Positions 1-8,712 of a stretch of DNA of 25,048 bases are shown piece after piece. The position numbers and the translations under genes were made by a program. Each line of letters starts with the position of its first letter. The first letter of the stretch is position 1. The DNA comes from Saccoglossus kowalevskii (lineage: Eukaryota; Hemichordata; Enteropneusta; Harrimaniidae), in NCBI RefSeq assembly GCF_000003605.2, contig NW_003115454.1:42254-67301 (forward strand), given 5' to 3'. The notes below the pieces were generated by a model. The model saw only the letters and a program-made list of their open reading frames with translations, did not search any database and was not told the origin of the DNA.

Positions 1-160
1 ACACTATATAGCCTTGAATTGTGCATACACTATATAGCCTTGAATTGTCCATACACTATATAGCCTTGAATTGTTCATGCACTATATATAGCCTTGAATT
101 GTCCATACCCTATATAGCCTTGAATTGTCCATACACTATATATAGCCTTGAACTTACCAT
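1..160. repeat. Tandem repeat, 26-28 bp unit, about 6 copies
   Basis: Six head-to-tail copies of a 26-bp unit start at 1, 27, 53, 79, 107 and 133. Each contains the core TATATAGCCTTGAATTGT. Copies 4 and 6 carry an extra TA (28 bp). The array begins at or before the window edge, so its true length is unknown. It lies directly downstream (minus strand) of the splice donor of the last visible SBP-like exon, so it is probably intronic. The last copy abuts and partly contains that donor. Confidence 0.95.
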
Positions 161-374
161 ACTTTCGTTCATTATTTATGCATAGTTTGTAATATTTTCC
201 ATTTTCTTGTATTTTAGCAAATGCATCATTCCACCAATGACGTAACGGATTGCCTTTGCGCATTATAAAGTGACCTCCCGATCCTCGACCACACCGTATT
301 TGCAGTCCAATCGCTTCGGAATACAATGATAGTGACAAATCTTTCTTCCGGTAAAATGTGAAAAACGCGACTAT
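158..374 (-). CDS. SBP-like gene, exon G (lobe 2 and C-terminal helix)
   Basis: This is a 217-nt exon, entry phase 0, exit phase 1. It has a strong acceptor (TTTCTTTTCTTTCAG) and a strong donor (TATG|GTAAGT). It encodes IVAFFTFYRKKDLSLYSEAI, a short loop with RCGRGSGGHF, and RKGNPLRHWWNDAFAKIQEN, ending in YYKLCINNERKY. The last part matches the SBP C-terminal helix ('R-K-G-x-P-L...A-x-x-K-x-x-x-x-G-x-Y-x-K-L'). The usual lobe-2 Asp of the '[VD]A.IxDS' loop is not obvious. The gene continues beyond the left edge. Confidence 0.82.
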
Positions 375-3300
375 CTGAAAGAAAAGAAAGAAAACATCAT
401 CTGAACGAATTGCACCCCATTCTTACATTATCTTATACTGAACAACACTTTGATATAAAAAAGGGTTTCCCAACGACCATTTAAAACAATCCTTCATATA
501 CTAGCATATGTCAAATTAGCAGCACCCTTGGTGATTGTTAGCCAAAGACATCAGGCTATCATATACTATGCAATTACATAGATATTTCATTGATGATTAC
601 CTTGGCAACACGAATTTGAAATATTTGTTCGGTGAGTACGCTGATCAAGACCGGTGAGATGGTGGTTGAAAATCTTAAGAGTCTCATGAGTGAATATAAC
701 TACACCTCGGAATATAATGTGATTCTAATAACAATAACAAGAACTTTGAACACATTTATCAGTAAGACATTTGGAAATGTTTGGACATGCTGAAAGCTTC
801 AAAGTTTATACCATACAAGGTGTAAGTCGCCTCTCTTCAACAAGTGTCCACAACAAATCACTGCTAGACTAGGTGCAACAAACTAAGACAACATTCACTA
901 CACGCTATTTCAAGCTGATTTTATTGAGACAGCGAGGTGCATTTGTTGAGTTGCGAGTTCGATTCTCGTGTTTCATATTTATATCTTTCTGTATGTATAT
1001 GTGTAATTTCACATGAATGGACAAGCACAGTTGAAAGGCAGAATCACAGTCGAAACTATGTAATTACCTCTTCACTCCTTAAGGCTTCGACAGCATCATT
1101 TACCGTATTATAGTGGACTTTATGTAAGGGTGATAGACGGTCAAATCCGTTTATTACTCCGCTGTCTCCCAGACAGTTCTCATCATAAACGTCGCCTTGT
1201 AAGAAACCTAGAGTCGAAATAAATTTACTAGATTATGAAGTATATTTTCTTAATAAATTGAATACAAGATTCTATTATATTTTATTCTATTGATACCTGA
1301 AGTGTGGCTTAATGATAAGTGTGTCCGCCCGACAGCAGATATTGCGGACTCGAATTCTGTTATAGGCTGCACATTCAGCAGTGAGAAACAAAAGAGTACA
1401 TATAGCCCACATGTAGGCTCGTGTAGGAGATGTGGCGTCTATTCGGTGGGCACGTAAAAATTGTCTTTTGTGTTCCATTTGAGCTGGAACCCTACACCAC
1501 TAATTGATCTGGCAATCCCAAGGCACTCCAAGAATGTATACATCTACCACCATTAGCTGTACGAACATAGTATTTTTCCTTATTAATACTTATATTGTAT
1601 TAGGAAGTCTTTCTATGACAACACATCATATTTAAATAACCTTCCAGTTGTTTGTTTTTTTGAAAAGAAGAAATAAATTGAGTTTTATTAGATTATTCAC
1701 TTAATGAACTTATCTAGCAAGGAATATCTTCAGCAATTGCTGTCTGCGTGACATTCAGTTCCAGATATCATTAATTCTAATAGATCAGTTTTGTCTGAAG
1801 GACAACCCTCTTTAACTATTTGGGGTATTTGGTAATGAATAATCGTTGAAAACTATATGTAAGCAATTAAGCAAGCGTTATTATGAGCCAACTATTTTCC
1901 CGAATTCTTCAGATGTGTATACTAAAATGGAAAATCCTCACAGCATATTCTGTTAGTTATCAGAAATAGGTGCGAGACTTCGCTAGTAAAATCAGCATTA
2001 GCCATTGTGTGGATACTATGCCATCTGGTGTCACTTGGATGTCTACAGTAATTTGGTCGTACCTTGGAAACAAGAGCAGATAAAGTAAAACCAAGATACG
2101 ATTGTCTAACTTACAACGTTCACAGGTATAATTCACAGGTAATTCGCGTGACTGGGACTTGGAAGTGTTAAAAACAGTGTTTTCAGTGGTCGAAATAGTA
2201 AAAACAAAGAGCACAATAGGAAAATTGACCATCAGTGTTACTCCTGTTTGCTATCTTAAAAGCTTTTAAACGCCGACAAAGTTGTGAATGTGACGTATCA
2301 TTGTATTTGTTGTTATAAATTGATTATTGAGACAGTAATAATAATGTGTAGTTTTCACTCCCTATTATCATTATGTTTGTGTGCGATAGGCCGAGGTTAC
2401 AACAATTACACGGGGTATACATCAAATGCCTCCGACATAACATCATTCAAGGATGAGTCCCATATTGGTATATTGCGTAATGTTATGGGAAAGCTGCATA
2501 AATACAAATGTCTTATATTGTGTACCTATTTTCCTTGTTACATCTGACACTTCATTCGGATTCACGTTTTTCGGATTGCCTTTCAAAACGTACAATACGC
2601 CATACATTGGCCTGAAATGCAATACCGGATCGGTGAAATCGAAGAGAGCAACACGTTGTGGTGTTTTATAGTAAATACAGCATACATCGTACCATCTCGA
2701 CATAATTCCTAATGAGAGAAAAAACGGATACAGTAGACGCCCTGGCAAATTAGTTTGTCTCTTTTTTGTTATCCATTCATAAGTTGTATTAGAAAATATC
2801 TAGGCTGTATCAGGGGGTAAATTCTTCTCCTCGGGGTTCTCCACTTTTGCCAGGGGTAATCTCGTCTCGTCTCGTCTCTCTATCGCGTCCCCTTGAGGTG
2901 CGTGATCGGGGAAGTCACTTAAGCTTTACAGTCAAATAAGACACACACATCGAAATACGTTTCAACTCTCGTCTTAGTCGGTCTTTCGAGCACTCTATAA
3001 GACACAGCGCCCTGGGGAAAAAATCCCCAAGACTATCGCAAGGCTGACCCAAGACTCTTTTAGACTGCGTCAAGGCTCGCCCCAAGTCTCTCCAGGACTC
3101 GCCCAAGACTCTCTAGGACTGCTCTAGACTGCCTCTATCGTGGAGTACTCCACAAGACCAACTCAAACTCTCTTTATTCATTTTCAAAACTCTAACCAAT
3201 TACAAAACAGTAAAAAGACTCTAGGGCGTAACCTTCAATCATAAAGCCAATCACACTAAGTACTGAACACGTCATATCTTTTGATTAATCGTTCACTACA

Positions 3301-5916
3301 TTAATAACTACGGATACCAACTGTCAGAAATCTTAGTCAGAATAGCGACGGTTATCTCGTAATTAGTTCCAAATCACTGAGCCAAGTTCCGTCCAAAACT
3401 TCAAATAGGCCTAAACGATGACAGACATAACACAGCAATTCGCTAATAATCAGCTAATTAAGTCGATTAACTAATACGCGAAAACAAATTCATGACAGCT
3501 GCATGGCAATGAGTTTTGAATAAATAACGCTTTTATTATGTGATTTGTCAAATTATAGGTGCATATATTTTGCAGCTTTTTAAACTTTTTTTCATTTTAA
3601 ACTTGTCGGCAGCTAGATTGGGTAGAAAGATATACAGCGAGATTAAGTGAATAGAGGAAATCTAACAGTGAATAAATAGACATGACTATTTCACCAACTC
3701 ATGACTTATTGTAAAAAAAACGAAATAGCATTTATGATACATTTTATGGAGACAAATCAATTAAATCATTTCCAAAAATATGAAACAAACAGTTCGGATT
3801 GAAAGCGAGATTAGTTGTCATGGTAACAAACCTGACAAACAAATAAAAATAATAACATATGCTTCGCGTCTGAACCTCTCGTTGTCTATCTGCTGTAAAC
3901 ACATGTTATTCTTACGAATGGAAATGTTAAAACTACAAATAAATGTCTTCAGAAAGTATGCACAAAAAAGAATAATCTGCGGTAACAAGGTTGATAGTTG
4001 ATTGCTTAAAGAATAAAAGTCATGTTATATATAAATGAGATACCTTGTCCGGCAACTGGTCTTTTACCATCAACGTGGCGGTAACAATTTTTGTTGTCAT
4101 CATACATAACATTGCAATTCTTGCCAGCTTCTTCACATACTAAATATTAAATAAATATGAAATCACTGACACTGATATTACAACAAATACGTGAGCGAGC
4201 GTCCTGGTGGGTGGCTGGGTTTTGGAGTGCTTACCGAGATATTGACATTTTGAAATTTTGTTTTGTATCTCACTTACATATTTTTTTTACTAATCCAATA
4301 ATCTATGTATTTCTGCAGCCCCAAGCGAGAAGAAGATTTTTGAATGTTTTTCCATCTTTTGTTTTTCTATTCTGCAAAGAAACATGGGAAAGTGGGGGTC
4401 CAGTATGTTCTCTTAAGCACAGTTACAAATAGGGACACGCAACCAGTGCAATATTGAGGCTATTGAAAAAAATGTCTGAAAGAGGTTACTGAATAAGTTC
4501 GTATGACGAGTTCGTAAGTGATAATATGGAACATGAACTATCGTGGAACCAGCTTACAATTTGTTGACGTAATCAGACAATATATAATTTTACCAGATCA
4601 TTACAAATGACGTACCCAATTTAATGAGGTCGGGTATAAATCCTTGAATGTTTCCTTCGTTGTCACTGTAAGTAATTATTAAGATAATTAGTGAATACAC
4701 TTTTTTTACCATTTCATCTTGATGAAAGTCAACATCGTATATTACCGATTACCATATATGTAATCTTAATAGTACTCTGACAATTGCCATTAAATCTCTA
4801 ACAGTTTGCCTAACTATATATTTGACATATAAAGTTGCATTTCCTACATTTCGTCGTGCTGGTTAGCGATAAAGCACTTGTATGGTGGGTGTACATTTCA
4901 TAGCGTCAATATTCTAAACGACTATACAACCAGATTTGAATATTTGAAAATGGCCGCATCAAGAATTGATAAGATAAGGGTCTGCAATTATCATAGTCAT
5001 GCTTGGTGATATACAGTGAAGATATCACGAGGAGTGAACACACTGCGTGGGCGTAATTTTTTGAAATTTTCTGCCAACATCGTCATAAACACAGTAGGTG
5101 CATGGAAATATTAGCAAAATCAAAATCACAAAATGCACACTTTGAGAATAGACAAGAAAATTAGCAAACACGTTTTGCGATTTAATGCGAATCAGCACAG
5201 AAACATTATTTGCATTCGAATTTTCAGAATTGTAGGTTTATTTTACAATTTTGTGATCATCTAAAATGATTTCTAGAATGCGCGGCTTTAAGAAGATGCA
5301 TGCAAGAGTTAACCGTGGTAATGATGAGCTCATTTTGGGAAACAGTCGAAGAATTACTTCCCGACACTGCTTTAAATGTCATTAAAACAGTCTCGAAGTG
5401 CCGAAGTTGTGACGTCAACGGTACGTTATCTGGTCTAGGGTCACCTCGGGGCAGGCAACACAAACGTGAATGACTAAATGTATTATTTTAATTTCCAATT
5501 TTAATATTTTATTTCTCTAACAAAATAGAGGCTCATAGTGCGTCGTGACTACTGATTTGTAATTCAATTCACACGGAAAAACATTTTCAAATTACATACT
5601 TACATGTGTTCCAATGCGTCTGTTGTTGATACATGCACTACAAACGTATATGTCTCCTGACTTGGTTCATTTGTTTTACCGTCTCGTTGTCCAGTTAAGT
5701 AAGGCCATTGTAATATCTGCAAAGAAAATATACATTTCAAACGCAAATAAGTAAGTTAGTTTTCTGGTATATTTGTTTCAATAATTTTCATTTGGGCATG
5801 TAATATTTGATACATGCGTTACTTGTTTACCTGGTAAAGATTTAACGGCACAGATACACCCAACGTTTCATACGAACCATAATCATCCTTTATATCTTGT
5901 AAAACTTCACTGCCAG
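158..5916 (-). CDS. Soluble solute-binding protein family 3-like gene (7 exons, partial at both ends)
   Basis: I joined seven minus-strand exons: 5916-5831, 5716-5604, 4665-4616, 4139-4044, 2708-2526, 1207-1068 and 374-158. Every junction has an AG acceptor and GT donor, and all phases agree; the total is 885 nt, 295 codons with no stop. The product has the order of a bacterial amino-acid SBP (SBP_bac_3 fold). It starts with a beta strand plus DNEGNIQGFIPDLIKL, then CEEAGKNC. Next comes lobe 1 with YKTPQR and LFDFTDPVL, then a crossover to lobe 2 (KIGFLQGDVYDENC, NTVNDAVEALRSEE), and finally RKGNPLRHWWNDAFAKIQENG. The Arg of TPQR matches the family's ligand-carboxylate-binding Arg. No transmembrane channel insertion separates the lobes, which argues against an ionotropic glutamate receptor. 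About 55 residues before the SBP fold are unrecognised. The true start and signal peptide are not found, and the 3' end lies left of the window. Ligand and function are unknown. Confidence 0.8.
945..970 (+). repeat. Possible tRNA-derived SINE fragment (B-box-like)
   Basis: GAGTTCGATTCTC at 955-967 resembles a RNA polymerase III B box (GGTTCGANTCC) with one or two mismatches. No convincing A box or tRNA fold was found upstream. It lies in the SBP-like intron at 1067-375 and is most likely a decayed SINE piece. Confidence 0.3.
1068..1207 (-). CDS. SBP-like gene, exon F (hinge and lobe 2 start)
   Basis: This is a 140-nt exon, entry phase 1, exit phase 0. The acceptor is TTTCGACTCTAG and the donor is GAG|GTAATT. 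It encodes FLQGDVYDENCLGDSGVING, followed by HKVHYNTVNDAVEALRSEE. The closing part matches the SBP signature 'Y-x-T-x-x-x-A-V-E-A-L-x-x-G' that precedes the lobe-2 ligand contacts. Confidence 0.82.
1290..1480 (+). mobile_element. Degenerate tRNA-derived SINE
   Basis: An A-box-like TGGCTTAATGATAAG at 1305-1319 is followed 27 bp later by a B-box-like GGACTCGAATTC at 1346-1357. This is the spacing of a tRNA-derived SINE head. The tRNA arms no longer pair well, so it is not a functional tRNA gene. It lies in the 1318-bp SBP-like intron. The 3' boundary is a guess, as no clear poly(A) or tail repeat is seen. Confidence 0.5.
2526..2708 (-). CDS. SBP-like gene, exon E (ligand-Arg motif, lobe 1)
   Basis: This is a 183-nt exon, phase 1 in and out, with acceptor TTTTTTCTCTCATTAG and donor ATAG|GTACAC. 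It encodes SRWYDVCCIYYKTPQR, then VALFDFTDPVLHFRP and YGVLYVLKG, ending in DVTRKI. W-Y-D...T-P-x-R...D-F-[ST]-D-P is the classic lobe-1 ligand-binding stretch of family 3 SBPs. The chain runs on directly into lobe 2 with no hydrophobic pore segments. Confidence 0.85.
2808..3497 (-). mobile_element. Dispersed element, copy 1 (solo-LTR-like, 690 bp) with 4-bp TSD
   Basis: This stretch is a diverged inverted copy of 23959-24630. Read on the minus strand it begins TGTCATGAATTTG and ends CCCCCTGATA. It is flanked by GCTG at 2804-2807 and 3498-3501, a perfect 4-bp target-site duplication. On the minus strand it has an AATAAA at 3178-3173, and the region after that is rich in GACT/CAAGACT motifs. 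No open reading frame is present. A solo LTR is plausible (5' TG, poly(A) signal, 4-bp duplication), but the 3' end is TA, not CA. A non-autonomous DNA element is the alternative. It sits in the SBP-like intron at 4043-2709. Confidence 0.8.
4044..4139 (-). CDS. SBP-like gene, exon D (Cys-containing lobe 1 segment)
   Basis: This is a 96-nt exon, phase 1 in and out, with acceptor TTTAATATTTAG and donor CAAG|GTATCT. It encodes CEEAGKNCNVMYDDNKNCYR and then HVDGKRPVAGQ. With the split Val before it, the segment continues the helix that follows the DLIK motif. Three cysteines suggest disulphides and therefore an extracytoplasmic protein (inference). Confidence 0.78.
4616..4665 (-). CDS. SBP-like gene, exon C (DNEGNIQGF motif)
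   Basis: This 50-nt micro-exon is too short to appear as an open reading frame. It is entered in phase 2 and left in phase 1, after acceptor ATTACTTACAG and before donor TGG|GTACGT. It encodes DNEGNIQGFIPDLIKL, which matches the signature of amino-acid SBPs where the chain describes a 'D-x-x-G-x-x-x-G-F-x-x-D-L' motif near the start of lobe 1. The motif is the strongest single clue to the family. Confidence 0.8.
5604..5716 (-). CDS. SBP-like gene, exon B
   Basis: This is a 113-nt exon, entry phase 0, exit phase 2. The acceptor is TTTTCTTTGCAG and the donor is CAT|GTAAGT, close to consensus. It encodes ILQWPYLTGQRDG, a hydrophilic linker, and TYTFVVHVSTTDALEH. The last segment looks like the first beta strand of an SBP domain, leading into the next exon's DNEGN motif. 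Confidence 0.7.
5831..5916 (-). CDS. SBP-like gene, exon A (most 5' supported exon)
   Basis: This is an 86-nt exon, entry phase 1, exit phase 0. The acceptor follows a T-rich tract (TTTCATTTCAG at 5917-5927) and the donor is CAG|GTAAAC. It encodes GSEVLQDIKDDYGSYETLGV followed by SVPLNLYQ. I do not recognise this segment in any family. It is included because the 114-bp intron to exon B has matching phase and the frame is open. At least one upstream exon must supply the start codon. Confidence 0.6.
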
Positions 5917-7607
5917 CTGAAATGAAATTATAATGTATGCATTTATAACTGACGTGGTTGTTCTTGTTGTAACTTCGTTCTATACAACGGAGCCACATTG
6001 ACCTATTTTAGTTTGCATAGTAGAAGAACAGAAACGTGAGTTGAATCATGTCGCTGAATGGACAGCAAGAAAAATGGACATTCGACTACCTGCAGACGTT
6101 CCGATGACAACCAGAACACATAAAAAGAGTAACATAGTCAGTTTGCCAAACTACTTTGTCAACAGTAACAGATATCTTCAGATCACAACGTTAAATGGTT
6201 TGTCGATAGATGTAACCAGACAGGATTAAAGTGCAGATCAAAGTGCAGAAATAATTACATATCATTATAATGCTGTGCACTGACCATTATTAAAATGCCA
6301 CATTCTCATTGGTCGATCGGTATCACGTGCAGCCCTGTGATCAGACGATAACTAGGCAGTGCTTACGGCCAGTGCACGAAATATAAACAAGAATGTATGT
6401 GACCCAACTATACCGAAAGTTTTCCACATATTTTTACGGACCGAGTGAAGCGGCAATAGCTGTAACTATCAACCTTTTTTCTTTGATTTTTATTTTCAAT
6501 CAAAAATTTCTTGTGTCATTACTGCCAATTTGTAACGACCATTGCCGAATTGTCGACACAACAAACATTGAATATACGCTATATACCGACGTTGTACATT
6601 AAATTAAAAGTAAATAAGAGAAGGATTAGAAAGTACTTCCATGTGTGGAAAGGATTGGATATATGAAGTTCAAATAAGGAATACTATACTAGAAGCACAT
6701 ATTATGTTTATTGCATGCAAAATCATTAACAAAATCTTGTTTTACCATATCTGTTGAATGGAACTTGAGAAACAAAAGAAATTACTATCACGCTAAGCTA
6801 CAACTCGTATAATATATAACAAAACTTTTGTTCAGCAACGTTTACCTCTCATAATAATAATAATAAGTATTAGTATTATCCTATCATCTTGCCTTCTGAC
6901 GCTGTTTTTCCATTCATTTCAGATTACCGTGGATATTTTCATACCGTATGATCATATTACTTCTATGATGTTTACATCTCTTTTATGGAGCGAGACTGTT
7001 CTGAGAGTCCCACCACTATCTGTGCGTCACACCGCATAATAACTAATTCAGTTGACTTGAATGGCACCAATAAACAATGGGAAGCTGATTACATTCTTTC
7101 TGCACCAGCACCAATCGAATTTCAACGTTGGACCAACCATTAATTGCACTTGCATGGAGCATAATGGTAAGTTAGTCACACAGCAACATACCGTAGTCTT
7201 ACACAAACTCACTTACTTTCCGTGTTGCTAGCCATGCAACAAGCAGGGGGTACTTTTACTGAACACAACTGGCTACACATCCACCATCATGCCATGCATA
7301 TCTTAGCCATTACCAAATGCACTTTGACCCCCATCATGGGGAATATTGCATAATGGAGATTGTCCACTTACATACAACTAAGCCCGTAGATTTCTCAAAC
7401 AATGTTATGTGAGTAAAATAAAAGAGTCACTGGAAATTTAACATGGGCAGAGGCGTCAATACTTTTTGTGGAACATTTGCATCCAACTGTGAGACCTATG
7501 CACCAATGTGGTGACATGAGTAATAACTTGTGTAAAACAAACAAGAGTTTTTAAAGTATAATGCAAAAACCGTTTAATAAACCATGATATATCAAAACAG
7601 AAGAATT
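5917..7607. other. No gene recognised; possible MITE-like patches
   Basis: No convincing exon is seen. GTGCACTG at 6275-6282 and CAGTGCAC at 6370-6377 form a short inverted repeat around an E-box-containing, GC-richer core. This could be a small MITE, but no target duplication was found. Open frames at 6041-6229 and 6393-6602 (+) have no family resemblance. A start codon with a good donor occurs at 7235-7217 on the minus strand and is discussed in the findings. Confidence 0.4.
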
Positions 7608-8340
<733 letters not shown>

Positions 8341-8712
8341 GTAATCACATGGACAATCTAGCTTGGTAATCACATGGACAATCTAGCTTGGTAATCACAT
8401 GGACAATCTAGCTTGGTAATCACATGGACAATCTAGCTTGTAATCACATGGACAATCTAGCTTGGTAATCACATGGACAATCTAGCTTGGTAATCACATG
8501 GACAATCTAGCTTGGTAATCACATAGACAATCTAGCTTGGTAATCACATGGACAATCTAGCTTGGTAATCACATGGACAATCTAGCTTGGTAATCACATG
8601 GACAATCTAGCTTGTAATCACATGGACAATCTAGCTTGGTAATCACATGGACAATCTAGCTTGGTAATCACATGGGCAATCTAGCTTGGTAATCACATGG
8701 ACAATCTAGCTT
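8341..8712. repeat. 25-bp minisatellite, 15 copies
   Basis: Fifteen tandem copies start at 8341, 8366, 8391, 8416, 8440, 8465, 8490, 8515, 8540, 8565, 8590, 8614, 8639, 8664 and 8689. The unit begins GTAATCACATGGACAATCTA. Copies are nearly identical. Copies 5 and 12 follow a one-base deletion (24-bp spacing), copy 8 has ATAGAC, and copy 14 has GGGCAA. There are no variable spacers, so this is not a CRISPR array. It is intergenic. Confidence 0.97.

Noticed and set aside
1290-1480. Functional tRNA gene
   Set aside because: A- and B-box-like motifs are present, but the arms do not pair into a cloverleaf.
158-5916. Ionotropic glutamate receptor gene
   Set aside because: Lobe 1 continues straight into lobe 2 without M1-pore-M3 segments, so a soluble SBP fits better.
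6275-6377. Small MITE bounded by GTGCACTG / CAGTGCAC
   Set aside because: The arms are only about 8-10 bp, and no flanking target duplication was found.
8341-8712. CRISPR-like array
   Set aside because: Units are directly abutting with no spacers, in an animal genome; it is a minisatellite.
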